Assembly: GCF_014654365.1 (NCBI RefSeq)
Contig: NZ_BNAY01000012.1
Span: forward strand, 175,406-239,405
Length of the DNA: 64,000 nt
Direction of reading: 5' to 3'
Source of the DNA: Amycolatopsis oliviviridis
GTDB lineage: Bacteria > Actinomycetota > Actinomycetes > Mycobacteriales > Pseudonocardiaceae
Shown: piece by piece, positions 26,818-34,497 of the stretch
Numbering within the stretch: position 1 is the stretch's first letter
How the letters are laid out: the number at the start of each line of letters is the position of its first letter
Program-made: the position numbers and the translations under genes
Notes under the pieces: generated by a model
What the model was told of the DNA's origin: nothing
What the model saw: only the letters and a program-made list of their open reading frames with translations
The model's database searches: none

Positions 26818-27923
26818 GTTCAACCCGGGTGGCGATCGCCGACGCGAAGCGTGTGGTCGTCAAGGTCGGTTCCTCCGCACTGACCACCGCCGGCGACGGC
26901 CTCGACGTGGCCAGGCTGGACGCGTTGGTGGACGCGATCGCCGACCGGGTCTCCCGCGGCACGCAGATCGTGCTGGTGTCCTCGGGCGCGATCGGCGCGG
27001 GACTCGCGCCGCTCTCGCTCGGCAAGCGGCCGCGTGACCTCGCCACCCAGCAGGCCGCGGCCAGTGTCGGCCAGCTGGCGCTGGCCCACGCCTATGCCGA
27101 GTCGTTCGGCCGGTTTTCCCTGACCGTGGGCCAGGTTCTGCTGACGTCGGACGACGTCGTGCGCCGGGCGCACTACCGCAACGCGCAGAACACGTTCACC
27201 CGGCTGCTGGCCCTCGGCGCGGTTCCCGTGGTCAACGAGAACGACACCGTGGCCACCGAAGAGATCCGCTTCGGCGACAACGACCGGCTGGCCGCGCTGG
27301 TGGCTCACCTGATCGGCGCCGACGCACTCGTCCTGCTGTCCGATGTGGACGGTCTGTACGACGGGGATCCCCGTGACGGCGCGACCCGCAAGATCGCCGA
27401 AGTCGCCGGGGAGTCCGATGTGGACGGCATCACGGTCGGCATGTCGAGCTCCGGGCTCGGTACCGGCGGCATGGTCTCGAAACTCGCGGCGGCCCGTACC
27501 GCCGCCGGCGCCGGGATCCCGGTCCTCCTCGCCGCCGCTTCCGAGGCCGCGCGCGCCCTCACCACCGCCGAGGTCGGCACCGCGTTCGCCGCCGCGGACT
27601 CCCGTCTTTCGGCCCGCCGCTTCTGGCTGGGCTACGCCGCGGGCGCGTCCGGGAAACTGCACCTCGACGATGGTGCGGTCGCGGCCGTCGTCCGTCGTCG
27701 CCGCTCCCTGCTCGCCGCCGGGATCACCGGCGTCGACGGTGACTTCCAGGCGGGCGACGTCGTCGACCTGGTCGACCTCCGGCAGCGGACCGTGGCGCGC
27801 GGCGTCGTGGCCTTCGACTCGGGTGAACTGCCCGACCTCATCGGGCGCTCCAGCCACGACCTCCCCGCGGAGCAGCGGCGCGAGGTCGTCCATGCGGACG
27901 ACCTCGTCCCGCTTCGCCGTTAG
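26814..27923 (+). CDS. proB: glutamate 5-kinase
   Basis: The product is a 369-residue first enzyme of proline synthesis, phosphorylating glutamate. The amino-acid-kinase domain shows VVVKVGSSALT, LVSSGAIGAG, VVNENDTVATEE and the GTGGM loop (SSGLGTGGMVSKLAAA). The C-terminal PUA domain, about residues 285-369, is present. The GTG overlaps the obg stop. The partner gene proA is not in this window. The last 4 bases overlap the stop of the convergent gene at 27920-28705. Confidence 0.97.
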   Translation: MSSTRVAIADAKRVVVKVGSSALTTAGDGLDVARLDALVDAIADRVSRGTQIVLVSSGAIGAGLAPLSLGKRPRDLATQQAAASVGQLALAHAYAESFGRFSLTVGQVLLTSDDVVRRAHYRNAQNTFTRLLALGAVPVVNENDTVATEEIRFGDNDRLAALVAHLIGADALVLLSDVDGLYDGDPRDGATRKIAEVAGESDVDGITVGMSSSGLGTGGMVSKLAAARTAAGAGIPVLLAAASEAARALTTAEVGTAFAAADSRLSARRFWLGYAAGASGKLHLDDGAVAAVVRRRRSLLAAGITGVDGDFQAGDVVDLVDLRQRTVARGVVAFDSGELPDLIGRSSHDLPAEQRREVVHADDLVPLRR

Positions 27924-28705
27924 GGCACCAACCCTGGATTGACCGCGATTTCCTGGAGCTGAGCCGAGGTCAGCGTCGGTTCGGCACGCTGCACCGGCAA
28001 GTCGGCGCCTTCGCCGGAGTCAAGGGCGCCGCTGTTGTTCGTGCTGATGGTGATGGTGGCGCTCGGCCGGTAGAGCCGGGTCGTATGGGTGGTCAGGCCC
28101 GCGTGGTTCTGAGAACCCAGCTCGATCAGGCCACCCTCGGCGATCTGCCGCTGGGAACAGGCGTCGCTCTTGGGCAGGTCACGGGCCGCGCAATTCGCCA
28201 TCCCGTAGCCGGGCGGCGGGCCTATCCGGACGTAAACCGCGCCCGTGCCGCGCTCATCGCTCACTCGCACGCCGAGGAAGTAGAACATGGGCGCGCCCTC
28301 GGTCTCCCCGGCCCGGATGAAGTTCAGCAGGAACGGATCCGCCGGCGGGGTCTCACCGGGGATGGTGATCCTTTCGATCCGCACCCCGGGCGCGAGCCGG
28401 GACCGCACCGCGGCACTGACGACGCAGCTCAACCGGGTGCGTACCTGCTGCTCGGTCTCGTCGGAGGTTTTCGTTCCGCAGTGGTCTCCCGCGACGGGCT
28501 CGTCGGACCGCGGTGGCGCGATCACCATGAAGGCCGCCCCGAGGATCGCCACCACGGCGAGCGCGGCACCCGCGATCCCGGCCGAGAGGCGGCGTCGGCG
28601 TGACCGCCGGCCCGCGGCGAGAACACCGTCTTCGGTGAGCCCGATCGGGGGCTCGGCTTCCGTCACGTACTCCGTCAGCGCGGAGCGGACATCGAGGTCG
28701 TCCAT
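27920..28705 (-). CDS. membrane-anchored putative anti-sigma / sensor partner of the SigE-type factor
   Basis: The protein has 261 residues. A cytoplasmic N-terminus of about 38 residues (MDDLDVRSALTEYVTEAEPP, ending in RRSRRRR) precedes one transmembrane helix (about 42-64, IAGAALAVVAILGAAFMVIA). An extracytoplasmic domain with three paired-looking cysteine positions (DHCG, LSCV, ANCAARD...DACS) follows. The short cytoplasmic part lacks a recognisable zinc anti-sigma motif. The case for an anti-sigma role rests on coupling: its ATG is 2 bases after the sigma-factor stop, and the GGAG Shine-Dalgarno sits in the end of the sigma gene. The ligand is unknown. Confidence 0.65.
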   Translation of the reverse strand: MDDLDVRSALTEYVTEAEPPIGLTEDGVLAAGRRSRRRRLSAGIAGAALAVVAILGAAFMVIAPPRSDEPVAGDHCGTKTSDETEQQVRTRLSCVVSAAVRSRLAPGVRIERITIPGETPPADPFLLNFIRAGETEGAPMFYFLGVRVSDERGTGAVYVRIGPPPGYGMANCAARDLPKSDACSQRQIAEGGLIELGSQNHAGLTTHTTRLYRPSATITISTNNSGALDSGEGADLPVQRAEPTLTSAQLQEIAVNPGLVP

Positions 28706-28707
28706 GA

Positions 28708-29199
28708 CTACTCCTTGCTCGTCGAAGAGGGAAGTACCGCGCGCAGTGCCTCGACTCCGCGGGCGGTTTGGCTCTTGACCGTCCCTTCGGCGACGCCAAG
28801 CAGCGAAGCCACTTCAGCGACCGAAAGGTCTTCGAGGAAGCGAAGAACGACCATCGCGCGCTGGCGCGGCGTCAGGCCGCTGAGTACTCGTTCGAGGTCG
28901 ATCCGGTCGTGGCTGTCGTGACCCGGTGGCGCGGCTCGTTCGGGCGGCGACGAGGTCACCACTTCGCGGCCGTGCCTGCGCCGCCCCTTGAGGAAGGCGT
29001 TCAGCAGGATCCGGCGCGCGTAGGCGTCGACGGTGTCCGGCCGCACCCGTCGCCAGCGCCGGTACAACTGGATGAACGTGGCCTGCACCAGGTCCTCGGC
29101 GCCGTGCCAGTCGCCGCACATGCCGAACGCCAGTCGTCGGAACCGCTGTACGCGGGCCTGGAAATACTCGCTGAAGTCGGCGTCTCTCGCTTGTCCCAC
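28708..29199 (-). CDS. SigE-family (SigE70-like) ECF sigma factor
   Basis: The protein has about 163 residues. Region 2 is FRRLAFGMCGDWHGAEDLVQ then ATFIQLYRRWRRV, with AYARRILLNAFLKGRRR following. Region 4 is LTPRQRAMVVLRFLEDLSVA then EVASLLGVAEGTVKSQTARG, a clear helix-turn-helix. This is the SigE group of extracytoplasmic-function sigma factors common in actinomycetes, usually paired with a membrane protein next door. I prefer GTG 29199, which has AGGGGGTG six bases upstream, over GTG 29226. The target promoter is unknown. Confidence 0.9.
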   Translation of the reverse strand: MGQARDADFSEYFQARVQRFRRLAFGMCGDWHGAEDLVQATFIQLYRRWRRVRPDTVDAYARRILLNAFLKGRRRHGREVVTSSPPERAAPPGHDSHDRIDLERVLSGLTPRQRAMVVLRFLEDLSVAEVASLLGVAEGTVKSQTARGVEALRAVLPSSTSKE

Positions 29200-29278
29200 C
29201 GGCCACCCCCTCTTCTGTCCCTGCACTCTCTAGTCCGGCGGGGGCCCGAAAGGTTCAAGCGACAGCAGGGGACCTTTG

Positions 29279-29914
29279 CTATCGCTTCCCCGCGTCGGAG
29301 AGGTGACCGACGAGGCGTGCCAGCTGGTCGCCGTAGGCCTCGGCGAACTCGGCCGAGTCGGGCGCCTGGCCCGAGACCGCCCGGACGATGCGGGGGAGCG
29401 CCAGCGCGGCGCTGGACGCGGCCATGAAGATCACCAGCAGGAACGCCGGATCGAGATCGGCGGGCAGTTCACCCGCGGCCTGACGGGCCCGGACGTACTC
29501 CACCTGGTTCTGGAGGAAACCGCGCTGATCCTCGACGCCTATCGCGTCGGGAGCGCCGTCGGTCAGGTTCTCCCAGAGGAACAGCCTGGCGAGATCGTGG
29601 TCCCTGACGCCCGACTGGACGAAGAACCGGACCACTTCGGCGAACGGCTTGTCGTGGTCGGCAACAGCGGCGTAGTCGTCGTACATCGTCGCGGTCAGCG
29701 CGGTGTACAGCCCTTCCTTGCCGCCGAAGTAGTACGAGATCAACTGCTTGTTCACGCCCGCTCTCGCGGCGATCTCGCTGACACGCGCCGCCGCGTAGCC
29801 CTTCGCGCCGAACTCGGCCTTCGCGGCCTCCAAGAGCTGCGCCTTGGTGCGCTCGGGATCGCGCTGGCGTTCGACGGGGGCGCGGCGAGGGCTGCGCGAG
29901 GCGGCTTCGGACAT
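29279..29914 (-). CDS. TetR-family repressor
   Basis: The protein has 211 residues. The helix-turn-helix is at about residues 24-68: AQLLEAAKAEFGAKGYAAAR then VSEIAARAGVNKQLISYYFG. The C-terminal part is a helical ligand-binding domain of the AcrR/TetR_C type (FFVQSGVRDHDLARLFLWEN). Divergent orientation to a flavin monooxygenase, with operator-like repeats between, suggests that it represses the monooxygenase and itself until a small molecule binds. A flexible basic N-terminus of about 20 residues precedes the DNA-binding domain. Confidence 0.9.
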   Translation of the reverse strand: MSEAASRSPRRAPVERQRDPERTKAQLLEAAKAEFGAKGYAAARVSEIAARAGVNKQLISYYFGGKEGLYTALTATMYDDYAAVADHDKPFAEVVRFFVQSGVRDHDLARLFLWENLTDGAPDAIGVEDQRGFLQNQVEYVRARQAAGELPADLDPAFLLVIFMAASSAALALPRIVRAVSGQAPDSAEFAEAYGDQLARLVGHLSDAGKR

Positions 29915-29940
29915 GAGATCACCTTAGTCGCTGACTCTTT

Positions 29941-29980
29941 CAAACGTTTGGTTGACTTTATTATCCGTCTGGTTGATAGT
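29941..29980 (+). promoter_or_regulatory. monooxygenase promoter with TetR-type operator
   Basis: CAAACGTTTG at 29941-29950 is a perfect 10-bp dyad. CGTTTGGTTGA (29945-29955) is repeated as CGTCTGGTTGA (29966-29976), 21 bases apart or two helical turns. TTGACT (29952-29957), 17 bases, then GATAGT (29975-29980) makes a good -35/-10 pair for the monooxygenase, directly overlapped by the repeats. The identity of the binding protein is inference. Confidence 0.65.
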
Positions 29981-30001
29981 AGGTCGAGGAGAGGAGATCT
30001 C

Positions 30002-31276
30002 ATGACCACGAGAATCGCGATCATCGGTGGCGGCACGGGTGGGCTCTGCTTGGCGCAAGGGCTGCGCAAGGCGGGAATCGACGTGTCAGTCCACGAACGC
30101 AGCCGTACCCGGACCGAACGCCTGCAGGGCTATCGCGTGCACATCAACCCGCACGGCTCGGCCGCACTGCACGAATGCCTGCCGCCCGGACTCTGGCAAC
30201 GGTTCCTGGCCACCACCGGCACCACGAGCGGCCCGTTCACGTTCGTGACGGAGCGGCTGCGGGACCTGATGGTGATCGACAGTGAACTGACGTCGAGCCC
30301 TGATCCCGCGTCGGACCACCACTCGGTCAGCCGGATCAGCCTGCATCAGGTGCTGTCCGACGGGCTCGACGGAGTTCTGCACCACGGCAAGGAGTTCGTC
30401 GGCTACCGCCGTGAGGGGGAGGTGGTCGTCTGCGAGTTCGCCGACGGCAGCACCGTCGAGGCCGACCTGGTCATCGGAGCCGATGGTGCCAACTCCCGGG
30501 TGCGCAAACAGTTCCTGCCCGAAGCCGGCCGGGTCGACACCGGGATCATCGCGATCGCGGGCAAACACCCGCTGACCGAAGAGACCCGCAAGCGCTTGCC
30601 CGCCCGGCTCACCGACGGCCCGAGCCTGGTGATGCCGCGTACCGGCGCCGGCCTGTTCACCGCGCCGCACGAGCTGACCGGCGCTTCGTCGGTCAACGAC
30701 GAGACCCTCGGCTACGACCCCGTCCTGTTCGACAACACCGCGAGCTACGTCATGTGGGCGTTCGCGGCGGACAACCGGCGCTACCCGGACAATGTGTCCT
30801 CATTGGACGGTGAAGCCCTGCGGGCCTTGGTGCTGGACCTGATCGACGGCTGGGACCCCGCGTTCAAGGACCTGGTCGCCGGATCGCCCGCGGGGTCGGT
30901 GTCCCGGCTGCCGATCTTCACCTCGAAGCCCGTCGAGCCCTGGCCGACGAGCAACATCACCCTGCTCGGCGACGCGATCCACAGCATGACCCCGTTCCGC
31001 GGCATCGGCGCGAACACCGCGCTCCGGGACGCGCGACTGCTGTGCCGCAACCTCGTCGAGGCGCGGAAGACCGGCGGGACGCGCACCGCGATCGCCGACT
31101 ACGAGCAACGGATGCGCGCTTACGGCTTCGCGGCGGTGCGCGAATCGGAGCGCAGCGCCCGTCAGTTCGTGTCCGAGAACCGCGCGGGCCGGACGATGGC
31201 GCGCGGGATGTTCCGCTTCTTCCAGGCCGTTCCCCCGTTGAAGCGCAAGGTCTTCAGCGACCACGGCGACTCATAG
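30002..31276 (+). CDS. FAD-dependent aromatic-type monooxygenase
   Basis: The product has 424 residues of the PHBH-like class A flavoprotein hydroxylases. The FAD dinucleotide motif is IIGGGTGGLCLAQGL at residues 6-20, the second motif is VIGADGANSRVR (about 156-167), and GDAIHSMTPFRGIGANTAL (about 322-340) binds the FAD phosphates. It would hydroxylate or epoxidise a small aromatic or polyketide-like molecule using NAD(P)H and oxygen. ATG 30002 follows GAGGAGAGGAG, a strong Shine-Dalgarno. The stop overlaps the argS stop on the other strand by 6 bases. Confidence 0.9.
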   Translation: MTTRIAIIGGGTGGLCLAQGLRKAGIDVSVHERSRTRTERLQGYRVHINPHGSAALHECLPPGLWQRFLATTGTTSGPFTFVTERLRDLMVIDSELTSSPDPASDHHSVSRISLHQVLSDGLDGVLHHGKEFVGYRREGEVVVCEFADGSTVEADLVIGADGANSRVRKQFLPEAGRVDTGIIAIAGKHPLTEETRKRLPARLTDGPSLVMPRTGAGLFTAPHELTGASSVNDETLGYDPVLFDNTASYVMWAFAADNRRYPDNVSSLDGEALRALVLDLIDGWDPAFKDLVAGSPAGSVSRLPIFTSKPVEPWPTSNITLLGDAIHSMTPFRGIGANTALRDARLLCRNLVEARKTGGTRTAIADYEQRMRAYGFAAVRESERSARQFVSENRAGRTMARGMFRFFQAVPPLKRKVFSDHGDS

Positions 31277-32995
31277 CCGGGCCGGTGTGGAGATGCCGAG
31301 CAGCGACAAACCCAGTGTCAGCGTCTTCGACGTGAGTTCGGCCAGCACCAGACGTGAGTCGCGGACACCGGGGCCTTCCGCGGCCAGCACCGGGCACTGT
31401 TCGTAGAACCGCGAGAACACGGCCGCGGTTTCGTAGAGATACGTGCACAGCTTGTGGGGGAGATGCCCGGCGGTCGCCGCGCCGACCGCCTCGGGAAAGC
31501 GGGCCAGGGCGAGTGCCAGTGCCCGCTCCGCGGGATGGCCGAGCAGCACCCGCGCGCCGGTGAGATCTTGATCCGCCTTCGCCAGTACGGAACGGATCCG
31601 CGCGTTGGCGTACTGCAGATAGACCGACGTGTTCCCGGTCTTGGAGAGCATCCGGTCCCAGGAGAAGACGTAGTCGCGTTCGCGATCGCCGGAGAGATCG
31701 GCGTACTTGATCGCACCGATCCCGATCGCCCTGGCGACCTCTTCCCTGATCCCGGGGGAGAGGTCGTCCCGGTCTTCGAGCACTTCGGCGGCGTGGGAGA
31801 CCGCTTCGTCGAGCAGATCGGCGAGTCGGATCGACTCACCCGCCCGGGTCTTCATGGCGCGGCCGTCCTCGCCGAGCACGGTGCCGAACCCGAGATGCTC
31901 GGCCCGATGCTCCTCGCGCAGCCAGCCGGCGGCCCGGCAGACGGCGAACACCATCGCGAAGTGCTGCGCTTGCGGAGCACCGACGACGTAAAGAAGATCG
32001 GTGACCCCGCGTTGTTCCGTCCAGTACCGCAGTGTCGCGAGATCGGTGGCCGCGTAGCCGTAGCCACCGTCCCGTTTCCGCACGATGAGCGGCAGTGGCT
32101 CGCCGTCCCGGTTGCGGAAACCGTCGGGGAAGACGCAGACCGCGCCGTCGCTGATCTCGGTCAGCCCGGCGGACGTCAGATCGTCCACGACCGCGGCGAG
32201 AAACGGGTTGTAGAAGCTCTCACCGTAGACGTCCTCGCTCGACAGGCCGACATCGAGGAGTTCGTAGATTTCAGCGAAATGCCGTGTCGACTCGTCGACC
32301 AGGTGCCGCCACAACGACAACGTCTCCTCGTCGCCGCCTTGCAGGAGCACCACCCGCTGCCGTGATCGGGTCGCGAAGTCTTCGTCGGTGTCGAACTTCG
32401 ACCGGGCGGCCCGATAGAAGTCGTTGAGGTCTCCGAGCGTGTACGGACCCGACGGGCGTTCGTCGAGCAGATGCTCGATCAGCATGCCGAACGGAGTACC
32501 CCAGTCGCCGAGATGGTTGTGCGGGATGACCTCGTGCCCGGCGAACCGCAGCAGCCGCGCGATCGCGTCACCGATGACGGTGGGCCGGAGATGTCCGGCA
32601 TGCATTTCCTTCGCCACGTTCGGGCTGCTGTAGTCGATGGCGATCCGTCGCGGTCGCGTCGTCACCGCGGCGCCCAGCCGCGGGTCGTCGTTGACCGCGG
32701 TCGTCCGGTCTTCCAGCCAGGACGAGCGCAGGGTGAAGTTGAGGAAGCCCGGCCCGGCGACCTCAGGCGGCTCGGCCAGATCGGCGACGTCGAGATGCGA
32801 CGCGATGTCGGCGGCGATCTCCCTCGGCGGCTTGCCGAGGGATCTGCCCAGGCTCATCGCGAGATCGCATTGATAGTCGACCCCGCTCCGCGCGGAGGCC
32901 CGCACCAGGGCGGACGGTGGCTCGATGCCGGTGACGTGGCGAAGGGCTTCCAACACGCGTCGCGCCAATTCCTCGCTTACATCGCCGAACAACAC
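31271..32995 (-). CDS. argS: arginyl-tRNA synthetase, E. coli-like type
   Basis: The enzyme is a 574-residue class Ia synthetase. The N-terminal Add-1 domain comes first (1-115), then SSPNVAKEMHAGHLRPTVIG with the HIGH-like HAGH at 132-135. Next come HNHLGDWGTPFGMLIEHLLD, GYGYAATDLATLRYW, and MKTRAGESIRLADLLDEA in place of KMSKS. The C-terminal anticodon domain reads NTSVYLQYANARIRSVL. These motifs follow the E. coli/eukaryotic form, not the NPTGPIHIGGTR form of the main mycobacterial ArgRS. GTG 32995 has AAGGAGGG upstream. It follows an MHS transporter on the same strand. It may be a second ArgRS copy. Confidence 0.9.
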   Translation of the reverse strand: MLFGDVSEELARRVLEALRHVTGIEPPSALVRASARSGVDYQCDLAMSLGRSLGKPPREIAADIASHLDVADLAEPPEVAGPGFLNFTLRSSWLEDRTTAVNDDPRLGAAVTTRPRRIAIDYSSPNVAKEMHAGHLRPTVIGDAIARLLRFAGHEVIPHNHLGDWGTPFGMLIEHLLDERPSGPYTLGDLNDFYRAARSKFDTDEDFATRSRQRVVLLQGGDEETLSLWRHLVDESTRHFAEIYELLDVGLSSEDVYGESFYNPFLAAVVDDLTSAGLTEISDGAVCVFPDGFRNRDGEPLPLIVRKRDGGYGYAATDLATLRYWTEQRGVTDLLYVVGAPQAQHFAMVFAVCRAAGWLREEHRAEHLGFGTVLGEDGRAMKTRAGESIRLADLLDEAVSHAAEVLEDRDDLSPGIREEVARAIGIGAIKYADLSGDRERDYVFSWDRMLSKTGNTSVYLQYANARIRSVLAKADQDLTGARVLLGHPAERALALALARFPEAVGAATAGHLPHKLCTYLYETAAVFSRFYEQCPVLAAEGPGVRDSRLVLAELTSKTLTLGLSLLGISTPARL

Positions 32996-33066
32996 GGTGT
33001 CCCTCCTTCGCGCTCGTCGTAGGAGCGCGAGGGTAGCCACCTCGCCACATCGTCGGCGACGGAGTT

Positions 33067-34353
33067 TCAGCGCAGGTCGCTGCCCTTGGTCTCCGGCAGG
33101 GTCCTGATGACGAAGAAAGCGATCGCCGCTCCGGCGGCCACGTACCAGAAGAACAGTGTCGACAGCCCGGCGTCCGAGAGCGCGGTGAGCACCAGGGGAG
33201 CGGTGCCGCCGAACAGCGCGACGGTCAGGTTGTACCAGGCGCCGATGCCCAGGCCGCGCAGTTCGGTGGGGAACAGCTCGCTCATGATCGCGGGCGCGAT
33301 CGACGTCATCGCCGTGTACAGGCAGAGGCCGACGCAGAACACCACCAGCAGCCCCGGCAGTCCCGGCCGGACCAAAGTGGACAGTGGGACGATGAGGATC
33401 GCGGTCGCCGCCGCCCAGACGAGCAGCTGCGGCTTGCGGCCGAAGCGGTCCGACAGGGCACCCATCGGGTATTGCAGCGCGACGAACAACGCCGTCGCGA
33501 TCGACAACGCGAGGAACACGTCGACGTCGTCGGCCTTGCGCGTCTTGACCGCGAACGAGGTCAGTGCGCTGAAGAAGGTGTAGTAGCAAAGGGTCGACAG
33601 CATCGAGAAGCCCACGAGCTGCACGACGGCACGCGGGTGCTCGCGAAGAGTGGTGCGCAGCGGCCGCTCGACCCGGGTCGCGGTCGACTTCTTCTCCTCG
33701 AAGATCTCCGTCTCGGCGAGGCTGCGCCGGAGCCACAGTCCGATGATGCCGAGAACGCCGCCGAGCAGGAACGGGATCCGCCAGCCGTACGCCGTCAGGT
33801 CCGCTTTGGACATCGTTCGCGCGAGCACGAATCCGAGGATCGAGGCGAGCAGGACGGCGGATCCGGTCGAGATGTAGAAGAACGCGGAGTAGCGCCCGCG
33901 GCGGCTGGGCGGCGCGATCTCCCCCAGGTACGCCGAAGCGTTGGAGACCTCGCCGCCGAGCGACAGCCCTTGCGCCACCCTGGCCAACAGCAACAGGATC
34001 GGGGCCAGCCAGCCGACCTGATCGAACGTCGGCAGCAGGCCGATGGCCACCGAGCCGCCCGCCATCAGCACAATGGTCAGGATCATCGCCGGCTTCCGGC
34101 CCCTGATGTCGGCGAAGCGGCCGAGCAGCATCCCGCCGAGCGGCCGGAAGAAGAACGCCAAGGCGTACGTGGCGAAGGTGTTGATCAACGCCAGGGCTTC
34201 GTTGCCCTTCGGGAAGAACTCGCTGGCGAAGTAGATGCTGAAGGTGGCGTAGATGGTCCAGTCGAACCACTCCAGCGCGTTCCCGACACTGGCGGCGAAC
34301 AGTTTCTTCACCGGGAGCCGATGTCCGAGCCGCTCCGTCGTTGAGTCCGCCAT
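33067..34353 (-). CDS. MHS-family (metabolite:H+ symporter) MFS transporter
   Basis: The protein has 428 residues with twelve transmembrane helices. The MHS signature is plain: GNALEWFDWTIYATFSIYFA in helix 1, RPLGGMLLGRFADIRGRKP in the first MFS loop, GLSLGGEVSNASAYLGE in helix 4 to 5, and YPMGALSDRFGRKP in the second half. Relatives (ProP, KgtP, ShiA, citrate carriers) import organic acids or zwitterions with protons. The substrate is unknown. ATG 34353 has GGAGGT at close spacing. It is 71 bases upstream of argS, and the two are probably cotranscribed. Confidence 0.9.
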   Translation of the reverse strand: MADSTTERLGHRLPVKKLFAASVGNALEWFDWTIYATFSIYFASEFFPKGNEALALINTFATYALAFFFRPLGGMLLGRFADIRGRKPAMILTIVLMAGGSVAIGLLPTFDQVGWLAPILLLLARVAQGLSLGGEVSNASAYLGEIAPPSRRGRYSAFFYISTGSAVLLASILGFVLARTMSKADLTAYGWRIPFLLGGVLGIIGLWLRRSLAETEIFEEKKSTATRVERPLRTTLREHPRAVVQLVGFSMLSTLCYYTFFSALTSFAVKTRKADDVDVFLALSIATALFVALQYPMGALSDRFGRKPQLLVWAAATAILIVPLSTLVRPGLPGLLVVFCVGLCLYTAMTSIAPAIMSELFPTELRGLGIGAWYNLTVALFGGTAPLVLTALSDAGLSTLFFWYVAAGAAIAFFVIRTLPETKGSDLR

Positions 34354-34497
34354 CGGCACCTCCGTACTCGTGCGTGGGCGGAACCTTGCCAGAAAGTCCC
34401 CATGCGGGAAAGAACCCGCCGGATGCCGAGATCAGTTCGTGGTGACCGGAGGGTGTTCGGCCGCCCACGCACTGGTCCTACGCGTACGGCTCATGGG

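Noticed and set aside
32996..34468. Apparent N-terminal extension of ArgRS by nearly 500 residues
   Set aside because: It is the out-of-frame reading of the MHS transporter gene joined by an open frame; the real start is GTG 32995 with AAGGAGGG upstream.
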